This document shows positions 1-9,033 of a stretch of 64,000 bases of DNA, one piece after another (the first letter of the stretch is position 1; every line of letters begins with the position of its first letter). A model generated the notes under the pieces. That model did no database searches, was not told where the DNA came from, and was given only the letters and a program-made list of their open reading frames with translations. The DNA comes from Catalimonadaceae bacterium JC749 (lineage in GTDB: Bacteria; Bacteroidota; Bacteroidia; Cytophagales; Cyclobacteriaceae), in assembly GCA_021730635.1 (NCBI GenBank), contig JAJNNC010000008.1, positions 349,642-413,641 on the forward strand. Direction: 5' to 3'. A program made the position numbers and the translations under genes.

Positions 1-1
1 G

Positions 2-412
2 TCTGTTCTCATAGAAGAGAAGAACAGCGCTCAATCCCATCTGCCCAATACTTTGGATTACATCACAGATACCCCGGATTTCTCTCAGCTCCATGCCCTT
101 TACCTTGATGATGATGAAAGCTACTGCCTGATTTTAGAGCAAATCCTCAAACTTACCCGGGAAAGTATTCCCCCTGTTTTAGAGGCTATCAGGGATAATA
201 ACGAAAAAGCCTTCCGGTTCGGCTGTCACAAATTGATGTCATACGTGCGGTTGCTCAAATTGCGGAAACTCGATGAACTGATTGAGTTGACCAAAAGTAT
301 GCTTGTCAAGCAAATTGAATTGACAGCACGCGAAAATCTGACAACCGAATTCCACTGTCATTTCCAAAACTTTATGAAAGCTACAGAGGAAGAATCGATA
401 AAATATAGCTGA
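2..412 (+). CDS. C-terminal Hpt (histidine phosphotransfer) domain of a larger signalling protein, 5' end outside window
   Basis: The frame is open from base 2 to a TGA at 410-412, so this is the tail of a protein that starts outside the window. The nearest in-window start would be a TTG at 53, which I do not trust because the open frame continues upstream without a stop. The visible 136 residues are mostly helical. They contain a His-Lys pair in the helix AFRFGCHKLMSYV, which fits the phospho-accepting His of an Hpt four-helix bundle. Hpt domains at this position usually end hybrid sensor kinases or receiver proteins and relay phosphate from Asp to His. The family call is by motif and helical pattern only. 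The gene converges on mutS with a 38-base gap and no obvious terminator. Confidence 0.55.
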   Translation, partial: SVLIEEKNSAQSHLPNTLDYITDTPDFSQLHALYLDDDESYCLILEQILKLTRESIPPVLEAIRDNNEKAFRFGCHKLMSYVRLLKLRKLDELIELTKSMLVKQIELTARENLTTEFHCHFQNFMKATEEESIKYS

Positions 413-450
413 CAACCCTGTAATTCTCCATTGGGGCAACAAGATTAAAC

Positions 451-3075
451 TCACTTTTCTCTGATAATCATTTGCATTTCATTGAGTTTAAGCAGTGCCT
501 CTACAGGTGAAATCGTATTGATGTCTGTTTTTTCCAGCATCTCCTTCACTTTCAAAAATTTAGGGTCCATTTCAAAAAAGCTCAACTGATAATTTTGCTT
601 AGGTATTTCTTTTAGATGGGAAGCCGTATCACCATTGATTTTTTCTTTTTCCAGATGATGCATGATTTCATTAGCCCGTATCACTACCTGGTTGGGCATT
701 CCTGCCATTTGAGCCACATGAATACCGAAACTATGCTGGCTGCCTCCTTCTTTTAATTTTCGCATAAACAGTATCTTGTTACCAATTTCTTTCACCGCTA
801 CGTTAAAGTTTTTAATCCGGTCAAAAGTATCGGCCAGTTGATTTAACTCATGATAATGGGTGGCAAACAGGGTTTTGGCTCTGCAATTGGGATGATTGTG
901 CAGATATTCCACAATAGACCAGGCAATGGAAATACCATCATAAGTGCTTGTGCCACGGCCTATTTCATCCATAAGAATCAGGCTGCGGTTGCTGAGGTTA
1001 TTGATAATGCTGGCTGTCTCTATCATTTCTACCATAAAAGTAGACTCTCCCCGAGCCAGATTATCCGATGCTCCTACCCGGGTGAACACCTTATCGATGA
1101 GCCCAAGCCTAGCAGAAGCGGCCGGGACAAAAGAACCCATCTGTGCCATCAGCACGATCAGGGCCGTCTGCCTTAGCAAAGCCGACTTACCCGCCATATT
1201 TGGACCAGTGATAATGAGAATCTGGTTGGATTCGCTGTCCAGTAAGATATCGTTGGGCACATAGGGTTCTCCTGGAGGTAATTGTCGTTCAATGACCGGA
1301 TGCCGCCCTTCCTTGATATCAATTATGTCGGATTCCAGGATTTCAGGCCTTGTGTATTGATACTGCCGGGCAATATGCGCAAAGGCAGCCAGGCAGTCTA
1401 CCACCGCCAATACCCGTGCATTTTGCTGAATCTGCCGGGTAAATTCAGCGGTAGCCGCTACCAAATCTTGAAAAAGATTTTGTTCTATCTGAAAAAGCTT
1501 GTCTTCTGCCGTTAGAATCTTTTCTTCATAGGCTTTCAGCTCTTCTGTGATATAGCGCTCTGCATTCACCAGGGTCTGTTTACGTATCCAGCTGGCAGGC
1601 ACTTTATTCTTGTGGGCATTGGAAACTTCCAGATAGTAACCGAAAACTTTATTGAAAGCAATTTTCAATGATTGAATGCCGGTATTTTTCACCTCCCGTT
1701 CCCTGATTTGTGCTAGGTAATCTTTGCCAGAATAAGCAATACGACGCAATTCGTCGAGTTCTTCACAAACCCCATCCTGTATCAACCCGCCCTGGTTTAT
1801 TACGACTGGGGGGTCTTCCTTCAGCTCTTTTTCAATTTTCTCCAGCAAGTAGTCGCAGGTATTCAACTGCCCGGCCAGCTTCTTTAACTGAGGCAACTCT
1901 AGTGAAGACAACAGTTGTTTGATGGGTACGGTCAGCTTCAGAGCTTTCTTTAACTGCATCATTTCCCGTGGATTAATCCGACTGGCTGCCACCTTTGAGA
2001 TCAGCCGTTCTACATCCCCCACAGATTTGAGGTGCTGCACAACCTGTCGGTGCAGTTCATCATGGTCCAGCAAACCCTGTACGGTATGCTGACGTTCTTC
2101 TATCGCTGTTTTGGATTTAAGCGGCAGCACCATCCACTTTTTTAGCAAACGGGCCCCCATAGGTGTTGTGGTGCAATCCATTACCTCAATTAAGGAAACA
2201 CCCCCTTCCTGCTGAGGATGAACAAGTTCCAGGTTGCGGATGGTAAATTTATCCAGCCATACATACCGGTCTTCCTCAATGCGACCTATAGAGGAAATAT
2301 GCTGGATATGATGGTGTTCTGTTTCCTGCAGATAGTGCATAATGGCACCGGCTGCAATAATTCCTTCCCCTAAATTTTCTACCCCAAACCCTTTTAATGA
2401 TTGGGTTTTGAAATGTTTGGTGAGTGTTTCATAGGCATAATCATGGGTATACAACCATTCATCCAGTCGGTAGGTATTATACTGATCCTGAAAAAGCGTT
2501 TCATACTGCTGCTTGCATTTTTTATTATAGATAATTTCCGAAGGGGCAAAACTTTGGATCAGCTTATCAACATACTCTGTGGAACCACAGGAAGTCAAAA
2601 ACTCTCCAGTGGAAAGATCCAGCAGCGCAATACCTACTTTATGTTTGTCGAAATGGAGAGAAGCCAGGTAGTTATTTTGTTTTTTGTCCAGCACATGATC
2701 ATTGTATGACAGGCCAGGAGTCACCAGTTCGGTAACCCCTCTTTTGACAACACCTCGTGCAAACTTAGGATCTTCCAGTTGATCACAGATGGCTACCCGG
2801 TGGCCGGCCCGTACCAGTTTGGTCAGGTAATTATCCAGCGCGTGATAAGGAAATCCGGCCAGCTCCACTTCTGACGCTGAACCGTTGGCACGTTTCGTCA
2901 GTACAATATCCAGCACCTTGCTGGCCACAATGGCATCTTCTCCAAATGTTTCGTAAAAATCTCCTACCCTGAACAACAACAGAGCCCCCGGGTATTTTGC
3001 TTTCACTGCATTGTATTGTCGCATGAGGGGGGTCTCTTTACTGGAAACAAATTTCTTCACTTTGATCGGCGGCAT
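451..3075 (-). CDS. mutS: DNA mismatch repair protein MutS
   Basis: MutS recognises mismatches and small loops in DNA and starts methyl-independent or methyl-directed repair with MutL. The 874-residue product has the usual full length. The mismatch-wedge motif Phe-Tyr-Glu is at residues 40-42, inside GDFYETFGED. The ABC-type ATPase at the C-terminal end has the Walker A GPNMAGKS near residue 623 and the Walker B/signature stretch DEIGRGTSTYDG near 703, followed by the ATHYHEL helix. The ATG at 3073-3075 is preceded by a good Bacteroidota promoter (3104-3136), and no upstream in-frame start is needed. It is monocistronic in view. All key motifs are intact, so the strain is not expected to be a mutS mutator. 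Confidence 0.98.
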   Translation of the reverse strand: MPPIKVKKFVSSKETPLMRQYNAVKAKYPGALLLFRVGDFYETFGEDAIVASKVLDIVLTKRANGSASEVELAGFPYHALDNYLTKLVRAGHRVAICDQLEDPKFARGVVKRGVTELVTPGLSYNDHVLDKKQNNYLASLHFDKHKVGIALLDLSTGEFLTSCGSTEYVDKLIQSFAPSEIIYNKKCKQQYETLFQDQYNTYRLDEWLYTHDYAYETLTKHFKTQSLKGFGVENLGEGIIAAGAIMHYLQETEHHHIQHISSIGRIEEDRYVWLDKFTIRNLELVHPQQEGGVSLIEVMDCTTTPMGARLLKKWMVLPLKSKTAIEERQHTVQGLLDHDELHRQVVQHLKSVGDVERLISKVAASRINPREMMQLKKALKLTVPIKQLLSSLELPQLKKLAGQLNTCDYLLEKIEKELKEDPPVVINQGGLIQDGVCEELDELRRIAYSGKDYLAQIREREVKNTGIQSLKIAFNKVFGYYLEVSNAHKNKVPASWIRKQTLVNAERYITEELKAYEEKILTAEDKLFQIEQNLFQDLVAATAEFTRQIQQNARVLAVVDCLAAFAHIARQYQYTRPEILESDIIDIKEGRHPVIERQLPPGEPYVPNDILLDSESNQILIITGPNMAGKSALLRQTALIVLMAQMGSFVPAASARLGLIDKVFTRVGASDNLARGESTFMVEMIETASIINNLSNRSLILMDEIGRGTSTYDGISIAWSIVEYLHNHPNCRAKTLFATHYHELNQLADTFDRIKNFNVAVKEIGNKILFMRKLKEGGSQHSFGIHVAQMAGMPNQVVIRANEIMHHLEKEKINGDTASHLKEIPKQNYQLSFFEMDPKFLKVKEMLEKTDINTISPVEALLKLNEMQMIIREK

Positions 3076-3103
3076 AGTCTGGTTCTTTTCTAGGTAAATG
3101 ATA

Positions 3104-3136
3104 CAAAAGTAGCAATAACTAAGGCTGAAGGCAAAA
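3104..3136 (-). promoter_or_regulatory. Bacteroidota-type promoter of mutS
   Basis: Read on the minus strand, TACTTTTG (3104-3111) matches the -7 consensus TAnnTTTG. A TTTTG (3132-3136) gives the -33 TTG at a 20-base spacing. The predicted start of transcription lies about 20 bases before the mutS ATG. This is one of the two best matches to both elements that I found in the window. Confidence 0.6.
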
Positions 3137-3355
3137 GCATGGGTGACTGTTCCCGGTCAGAAAATCTCCTGCATCCAACATAGCTCATTGTTTTCTCTCC
3201 AATAGCTAAATTTAGTATTTCTAAACTAATTCTGTTTGCTAAAATGTTCTTTACAAAGGATTTTTGCTGCGCCATGGCAGACAAAGCTTGCCATTTACTT
3301 TTCCCGGGCCTTTCCAGGTTTTGTGCGGTTCCGGAAACTTGTTTAACCCATATGG

Positions 3356-3889
3356 ATGATGAAAAAACTTAAAAATGAAGAACTCGGGCGCCTCACGGTG
3401 GAGGAATTCAAAGCCAAAAAGAAACAGTCTATTGTGCTGGTTTTAGACAATGTCCGCAGTATGCACAATGTAGGCTCTATCTTCCGCACGGCAGATGCAT
3501 TTCTGATAGAAAAAATTTACCTGTGTGGCATCACCGCCCAGCCCCCTCACCGCGACATTCATAAAACTGCTTTGGGTGCCACCGAATCGGTAGATTGGGT
3601 CTACCGGAAGAAAACGGTGGAACTCATTGAAGAGTTGAAAGAAGAGCATTACAAAATCATCTGTATTGAGCAGGCTGATAAAAGTATTCCTCTGCAGGAT
3701 TTTATGCCCTACCCGGATAGCAAATATTGCCTGATTTTTGGTAATGAAGTTTTCGGCGTAGACGATGCCATCATGGCCACGGCAGACAGCTGTTTGGAAA
3801 TTCCTCAGTTTGGTACCAAACATTCTATCAACATTGCCGTAAGTGTTGGCATAGTTCTGTGGGACTTCTTCCAGAAAATGGAAGCCTGA
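3356..3889 (+). CDS. TrmH/SpoU-family RNA 2'-O-ribose methyltransferase
   Basis: This SPOUT-fold enzyme uses S-adenosylmethionine to methylate a ribose 2'-OH in tRNA or rRNA. All three SpoU motifs are present in 177 residues: NVGSIFRTAD near residue 38 (motif 1, with the catalytic Arg), FGNEVFGVD near 125 (motif 2), and IPQFGTKHSINIAVS near 145 (motif 3, forming the trefoil knot). There is no N-terminal L30e-like domain, so it resembles short TrmH-type proteins rather than RlmB. The exact RNA target cannot be read from sequence. Two ATG codons in tandem (3356 and 3359) could both be the start. It is divergent from mutS across a 280-base spacer. Confidence 0.9.
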   Translation: MMKKLKNEELGRLTVEEFKAKKKQSIVLVLDNVRSMHNVGSIFRTADAFLIEKIYLCGITAQPPHRDIHKTALGATESVDWVYRKKTVELIEELKEEHYKIICIEQADKSIPLQDFMPYPDSKYCLIFGNEVFGVDDAIMATADSCLEIPQFGTKHSINIAVSVGIVLWDFFQKMEA

Positions 3890-4029
3890 TAGTTTACATT
3901 TTTCCATGTATGCTTGCGTCTTGGGGAGCCTGGAACTATCAACTTATTAGAAGGCATTATCATAGGCAGCGTCTTTTTCGGCAGCAATAAAGGAGCAGAT
4001 GCCAGCTGGCGCTGAAAATATTTATACAG

Positions 4030-4578
4030 ATGAATGATACAGAAAATCCCTGGAAACAATTAAGCAGGCGTAGAATATATGAAAACCCCTGGATTGAAGT
4101 TTATGAAGACAGGGTGATTAATCCACGTGGGGGAGAGGGTATTTACGGAAAAGTCAGCTTTAAAAATATTGCTATCGGTATTATTCCGGTAGACGAGGAT
4201 TTTAATACCTGGATTGTAGGCCAGTACCGGTATACCTTGGATGAGTATTCCTGGGAAATCCCGATGGGGGGCGGTCATAAGAAAACAGAAGCTTTGATTT
4301 CTGCACAACGGGAGTTGAAAGAAGAAACCGGCCTGATGGCAAAGAAATGGACCAACATCATGCGTATACATACCTCCAATTCCGTAACGGATGAAGAGGG
4401 TTTTGTATTTGTAGCCCAGGATCTGACAGAAGGAGAAACAGAATTTGACGAAACAGAGGATCTGATCATTAAAAAAATAAAACTGGCAGAAGCGATCCGG
4501 ATGGTGATGGAAGGTGAGATTACCGATGCTATCAGTGTAGCAGGCTTGTTAAAAGCCGCCAGAATGTTTAACCTCTGA
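4030..4578 (+). CDS. NUDIX hydrolase, ADP-ribose pyrophosphatase-like
   Basis: NUDIX enzymes hydrolyse nucleoside diphosphates linked to another moiety. The 182-residue length and the sequence EIPMGGGHKKTEAL before the box resemble ADP-ribose or nucleotide-sugar pyrophosphatases. The catalytic core RELKEETGL is intact. The upstream acidic residue of the Nudix consensus (G-x5-E-x7-RE) sits one residue too close, so the box is slightly irregular, and the substrate is uncertain. The gene lies 140 bases after the SpoU methylase and 44 bases before the MATE transporter on the same strand, so co-transcription with the latter is possible. Confidence 0.88.
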   Translation: MNDTENPWKQLSRRRIYENPWIEVYEDRVINPRGGEGIYGKVSFKNIAIGIIPVDEDFNTWIVGQYRYTLDEYSWEIPMGGGHKKTEALISAQRELKEETGLMAKKWTNIMRIHTSNSVTDEEGFVFVAQDLTEGETEFDETEDLIIKKIKLAEAIRMVMEGEITDAISVAGLLKAARMFNL

Positions 4579-4622
4579 GCCTTTATAATAAATTTTATCT
4601 GTTTAAAAATAAGACCTGAGCT

Positions 4623-5981
4623 ATGTCGCTTCAACCTTTTCGAATCCATTTCCGCCAGACAGCCCTCATTGCCTATCCGGTCATGTTGAGTCAGCTGGGC
4701 CATATCCTGGTAGGCGTAGCCGACAGTATTATGGTGGGAAACCTGGGAGCACAACCTCTGGCAGCCGTTTCTTTGGCAAATAGTATTTTTTCACTGGTTT
4801 TGACTTTCGGCATTGGGGTTTCTATCGGGATTACCCCGCTGGTAGCCGCTGCCGACGGAGCAGGTGATCAGCAAAAAAGTGGAGAAATCTTCAAACATGG
4901 CTTGCTGATCAATATGATCACGGGTGTATTACTCTGTATTTTGGTAATTGCGTCCTCCTTTCTACTTTACTATTTCGACCAACCTTTGGATGTGGTTGAT
5001 TCAACCATACCTTACCTGTCTATCATTGCCGCTTCTCTCATTCCTTTCATGCTATTTCAATCCTTTAAGCAGTATGCAGAAGGACTATCCTACACACGTG
5101 TAGCCATGTATATTACTGTTTCTGCCAATATTCTCAACATAGTGCTTAATTATCTGCTTATTTATGGTAAAGGGGGATTACCCGCTATGGGATTGAACGG
5201 TGCTGGCTGGGCCACTCTTATTTCCAGAATTGCCATGGGCATCGCCATGATGCTGTATGTGCTGAAGGCTTCCTGGTATCAGCAAAGGAAAATGCAGGTA
5301 AACCATTGGAAAAAACAACTGATCAAACGTATTCTTTCCCTGGGAATTCCTACGGGTATGCAATATATCTTTGAGGTAGGGGCCTTCAGTTTTGCCTCTA
5401 TCATGATGGGGTGGATTGGTACCAAAGCCCTGGCAGCACACCAGATTGCCATCAATCTGGCGGCCATCAGTTATATGGTCGCTACGGGTTTGGCCGCCGC
5501 TGCCACCGTCAGAATCGGCAACCAGCTGGGTATGAAAGACATTCCTAATATGCGAAGAGCCGGTTTTACAGCCATGATCATGGGCTGGCTGTTGATGGGT
5601 TTTTCCGCCTTTATTTTTATCGCATTCAATCAGGCACTGCCCGAACTCTACATTAAGGACACAGGCGTTGTTGAACTAGCGGCCTCTTTGCTGATTATCG
5701 CTGCTTTCTTCCAGCTTTCTGATGGTACACAAGCGGTTGGACTAGGTCTTTTACGCGGTATGGCTGATGTCAAAATTCCAACAGTCATTACTTTGTTTGC
5801 CTATTGGGTAGTAGCTTTGCCATTAGGGTATTGGCTGGCATTTACCCTGGAGTGGGGACCACAGGGGATATGGTTGGGCCTGCTGACCGGCCTTTCAGTA
5901 GCCGCCATTCTGCTGCTGCTAAGGTTTCAGCGATTTAGTAAAAAACTGTTACAACACCCCATGACCACGGCCAAAGCCTGA
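4623..5981 (+). CDS. MATE family multidrug/metabolite efflux transporter
   Basis: The 452-residue polytopic protein has about twelve hydrophobic segments and the NorM-like layout of the MATE family, which exports cationic or organic compounds against Na+ or H+. The N-terminal half has segments such as SIMVGNLGAQPLAAVSLA and the second half GWIGTKALAAHQIAINLAA, the paired-repeat signature of the family. The ATG at 4623 gives a short amphipathic lead before the first helix. It is followed after 18 bases by a binding-protein-type lipoprotein gene on the same strand. Nothing in the sequence shows the substrate. Confidence 0.93.
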   Translation: MSLQPFRIHFRQTALIAYPVMLSQLGHILVGVADSIMVGNLGAQPLAAVSLANSIFSLVLTFGIGVSIGITPLVAAADGAGDQQKSGEIFKHGLLINMITGVLLCILVIASSFLLYYFDQPLDVVDSTIPYLSIIAASLIPFMLFQSFKQYAEGLSYTRVAMYITVSANILNIVLNYLLIYGKGGLPAMGLNGAGWATLISRIAMGIAMMLYVLKASWYQQRKMQVNHWKKQLIKRILSLGIPTGMQYIFEVGAFSFASIMMGWIGTKALAAHQIAINLAAISYMVATGLAAAATVRIGNQLGMKDIPNMRRAGFTAMIMGWLLMGFSAFIFIAFNQALPELYIKDTGVVELAASLLIIAAFFQLSDGTQAVGLGLLRGMADVKIPTVITLFAYWVVALPLGYWLAFTLEWGPQGIWLGLLTGLSVAAILLLLRFQRFSKKLLQHPMTTAKA

Positions 5982-5999
5982 TAAAAATCTATTTCTATC

Positions 6000-6992
6000 A
6001 TGCACAGAAAGCTATGGCTTTTGTTGTATTTATGTATAGTCACATTCTTTCTCGTCGCTTGTACACAGGACGCAAGAAAGGTAGAGCAGGGCGCTGTGGT
6101 CAATGTATATACGGCCTGTTATCAAAAATCTGATGATATTCTCTTTCATAAGTTTGAGGAAACCACCGGTATTAAAGTAAATATTATCTATGAACATGCA
6201 GGCAGCCTCATAAACAGATTGAAACAGCAGGAACAGCCGGAGGCAGATCTCCTGATACTCCCGGGTGTTTGCTACCTGCAACAAGCCAAACAGGATAGTT
6301 TGATTCAAACCATGCCGCCTGCACTCATCCGATACGAGGCCGCTTTTCAGGATACCCTCACTTACTGGTATCCGCTTACCTACGATCCGTTTGTCATAGC
6401 TTATCTTCCAGACAGCGTTCATACGAAGCCGCCCATTTCTTACACAGCCCTGGCACAGGATCTCTGGCAAGGGAAGGTGCTACTATCCGATGACCCAGAT
6501 TTTTTACATGCCTTCACCACATTGATGCTGGCCGATAAGGGAGAAGAAGCTACACAGGCGTGGCTTTCGCAATACCATAAGAATACCATCCTCCGGAAAG
6601 ATTCTTTAGCCTTACTGGATCAATTAGCCGCAGACTCCCTACAAGTAACCATGATACAGGTAAGTCAGTATATGGCTTCCTCCAAGCCCAAGCGTATCAG
6701 CATCATTTTTCCCCAGCAGGAACAAGGTGTTTATGCCAGTATCACTGGAGTGAGTCTGGTTCAACAAGCTCCGCATCCTACCCATGCCAGGCGTTTGTTA
6801 TCTTATCTGCTGGATACTGAAACATTGCGTCGTTATGCGCAGGCACATCATCAGTTTCCAGCCTCCACCGACGTGCCTACCGCCCCCTCTTTACAGGAAT
6901 TGGGAAAATTACAGCTCAACACCATGCCTGCCTCGGCGGTAGGCCAAGCCTGTGATCGTGCCTGGCAGTTGTTACAAGAACTGAATCTATGA
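6000..6992 (+). CDS. Extracellular solute-binding lipoprotein, iron/Fbp-like type, without transporter genes
   Basis: A signal peptide with lipobox LVAC (Cys 21) predicts a lipoprotein of about 310 mature residues. The start of the mature part, VNVYTACYQKSDDILFHKFE, and TGIKVNIIYEHAG resemble class II periplasmic binding proteins for Fe(III), thiamine or similar ligands (FbpA/FutA-like). C-terminal features, such as a run of small residues before ARRLLSYLLD, also fit. It lies 18 bases after the MATE gene and converges on the nitroreductase with one base between. No permease or ATPase of an ABC importer is nearby, so the partner must lie elsewhere, or the protein has another role. The ligand is inferred only from family resemblance. 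Confidence 0.75.
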   Translation: MHRKLWLLLYLCIVTFFLVACTQDARKVEQGAVVNVYTACYQKSDDILFHKFEETTGIKVNIIYEHAGSLINRLKQQEQPEADLLILPGVCYLQQAKQDSLIQTMPPALIRYEAAFQDTLTYWYPLTYDPFVIAYLPDSVHTKPPISYTALAQDLWQGKVLLSDDPDFLHAFTTLMLADKGEEATQAWLSQYHKNTILRKDSLALLDQLAADSLQVTMIQVSQYMASSKPKRISIIFPQQEQGVYASITGVSLVQQAPHPTHARRLLSYLLDTETLRRYAQAHHQFPASTDVPTAPSLQELGKLQLNTMPASAVGQACDRAWQLLQELNL

Positions 6993-6993
6993 G

Positions 6994-7584
6994 TTATTCT
7001 ACCCAGGCTACTTTTTCGCTAACAGGCTGGCGTCTGCCCCGGGGCCATTCTTCATTAACAGGAACGCCCAGGTGAAAGAACCCCAGTAGCTTATCATGTT
7101 CTCCTAAGTTGAAAAACGGCTTGGCTTCTTTCCGGTAAGTAATGCCACCAGTGCCCCAATAACAGCCAATACCATGAGCCACTGCCGTCAGATACATATT
7201 CTGAACGGCGCAGGCCGTTGCAGCAATTTCTTCCATTTCGGGAATTCTTTGCTGAGGATCCCGGTGCATACCAATGGCAATGATATGAGAGCACATCAGG
7301 GGTTTTTCTTTTAATTTATGATACTGCTTCTCTTCGTAGGTTCCTTCCTTTAAACTCAATTCTCTGTAAAGCTCCGATTGAAAGTGGGCTAGCTTTTTCA
7401 ATCCCTCACCGGTGAATACCATAAACCGCCAGGGTTCTGTCATTTTGTGAGTAGGTGCCCAGTTGGCATTTTCCAGTATTTCCTCAATAATTTCCCGCGC
7501 TATGGTTTTGTCGCTATACATGGCAGGATACAGAGACCTTCTTCCTCTGATCAATTCGGAGACTTGTCCGGGTGTGATGTTCAT
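6994..7584 (-). CDS. Nitroreductase family protein
   Basis: FMN-dependent nitroreductases reduce nitro compounds, quinones or similar substrates with NAD(P)H. The family pattern is clear: RGRRSLYPAMYSDKTI near the N-terminus, ANWAPTHKMTEPWRFMVF in the FMN-binding region, and GIGCYWGTGGI near the C-terminus. I chose the ATG at 7582-7584 (196 residues). An in-frame GTG at 7606-7608 would add eight residues, but a TATACTTG promoter-like box sits just before it, which leaves no leader. The closest relatives by pattern are the short YdjA-like nitroreductases. The gene is convergent with the binding lipoprotein. Confidence 0.88.
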   Translation of the reverse strand: MNITPGQVSELIRGRRSLYPAMYSDKTIAREIIEEILENANWAPTHKMTEPWRFMVFTGEGLKKLAHFQSELYRELSLKEGTYEEKQYHKLKEKPLMCSHIIAIGMHRDPQQRIPEMEEIAATACAVQNMYLTAVAHGIGCYWGTGGITYRKEAKPFFNLGEHDKLLGFFHLGVPVNEEWPRGRRQPVSEKVAWVE

Positions 7585-7713
7585 TAGTTTATCTTTTTTG
7601 TTTTCCACTGCAAGTATAGCAGGTTATCAAAAAAATTGTTATGATTATCCTATGATTATAAATTACATTTTGCAGAAATCTCAGGTAAGCTTGTTTTTTA
7701 GGCACTCACTGGC

Positions 7714-8472
7714 ATGCGCATAGATCTGACCAATCAGAAAATCTTGGTAACAGGAGCCAGTCGTGGTATCGGAAGAGCCATCGCTGAGCAATTGGCTGCA
7801 GCAGGTGCACAAGTAGGTGTTCATTATTTCAGAAATGCCGACACTGCCCAGCATGTGGCCGAAAATATTCGCAGGGGGGCTATCACTTTTCAGGCTGATC
7901 TTTCTAAACCTGTGGAGGTTATTCAGCTTTTTGAGAATGTGGTTGCTAAGTTTGGGCGGTTGGATGGTATTGTGAATAATGCCGGTATTGCGGTTAGCGC
8001 AGATGTGGAAGGAGACGATATAGCCTTCACCGATTCCTGGTCTAAAACGATGCTGGTTAATCTGCATGCTACAGGTTTATTGTGTAAGAAAGCCATTACC
8101 CATTTTATTGAGCATGGAGGCGGCAGAGTGATTAACATAGCCTCGCGGGCTGCTTTCAGAGGAGATACTGGTGAGTATTTAGCTTATGCGGCTTCCAAAG
8201 GGGGCATCGTTGCCTTAACCCGCTCCATTGCCAGGTCATTTGGAAAGCAGGGGGTCAAAGCCTTTACCGTAGCCCCCGGGTTTACCCGTACAGACATGGC
8301 CGAAGATTTTATTAAAAAGTATGGAGAAGATTATGTTAAATCTGATATTGCATTAACTTCGCTTACCAAACCAGAAGACATTGCTCCGACCGTGGCATTT
8401 CTGGCCAGTGGCTATGCTGATCATGCCACGGGTTCTACGATCAGCATTAATGCCGGTAGTTATATGTACTAA
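7714..8472 (+). CDS. Short-chain dehydrogenase/reductase (SDR), FabG-like
   Basis: A classical SDR of 252 residues that uses NAD(P)H to oxidise or reduce a keto/hydroxy group. The cofactor motif TGASRGIGRAIA starts near residue 13, the structural NNAG motif is near 88, and the active-site YAASKGG carries the catalytic Tyr and Lys. A serine of the catalytic triad fits at NIASRAAFRG. The C-terminal APGFTRTDMAEDF and the end STISINAGSYMY are typical of 3-oxoacyl-ACP-reductase-like SDRs. No acyl carrier or other fatty-acid gene is adjacent, so the substrate is open. It has its own spacer of about 100 bases on each side. Confidence 0.93.
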   Translation: MRIDLTNQKILVTGASRGIGRAIAEQLAAAGAQVGVHYFRNADTAQHVAENIRRGAITFQADLSKPVEVIQLFENVVAKFGRLDGIVNNAGIAVSADVEGDDIAFTDSWSKTMLVNLHATGLLCKKAITHFIEHGGGRVINIASRAAFRGDTGEYLAYAASKGGIVALTRSIARSFGKQGVKAFTVAPGFTRTDMAEDFIKKYGEDYVKSDIALTSLTKPEDIAPTVAFLASGYADHATGSTISINAGSYMY

Positions 8473-8580
8473 ATCTTTAGCAAAATAAGCGACTGGTCTA
8501 GTGTTTTACAGGGTAGAATAGGATTCAAGCAGCCATGAATTATGATCAATGCCTAATCATCTGGCACAGCGATATCATTC

Positions 8581-9033
8581 ATGCTGAATACGGAATACAG
8601 CATTATGGAAGTACGAGAATCAGTACGCGTAGAACTCTGGATGCAAGGATTCTTGCTATTAGCAGGTGTTTACAACCTGGGCTGGGGATTTTTTATTTAT
8701 AAATTTCCGGATGCCTTTTATCAGTGGGTTACTTTGGAAGATCATCCTGCGCTGCCTGTGATAGAGTGGCAGGGTTTAGGGGTGATGCTGTTTGGGCTCT
8801 TCTATGTGCTTGTTGCTTTTTACCCTACCCGGTTCTGGTATCTTTTAGTCGCTGGCTTATGTTCGAAAATAGTCGGTGCCCTTGGGTTTTATCTGTATGT
8901 AATGGAGGGTCATATCAATAAGAAATTTTTATTCCATCTGATCATGAATGATTTGATCTGGATAATTCCTTTTGGCATTATTATAGGAAGAATGGTTACT
9001 GTAAGAACCACAAAAAAACAACGTGCTTTATGA
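8581..9033 (+). CDS. Four-TM integral membrane protein, paralogue of the next gene's N-terminal half
   Basis: I do not recognise a named family. The 150 residues form about four membrane helices, with the pattern GVYNLGWGFFIYKFP, a conserved inner loop GLFYVLVAFYPTRFW, and a final DLIWIIPFGIIIG. The same pattern, spacing and motifs recur in residues 1-125 of the following gene (GIANAFWGLTFTLFP, GVFYFIASFNPVRHF, DLIWLLPF), so the two arose by tandem duplication. The stop overlaps the next start as ATGA (9030-9033), implying translational coupling and a shared membrane complex. An internal ATG (8605) is a possible alternative start. Confidence 0.7.
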   Translation: MLNTEYSIMEVRESVRVELWMQGFLLLAGVYNLGWGFFIYKFPDAFYQWVTLEDHPALPVIEWQGLGVMLFGLFYVLVAFYPTRFWYLLVAGLCSKIVGALGFYLYVMEGHINKKFLFHLIMNDLIWIIPFGIIIGRMVTVRTTKKQRAL

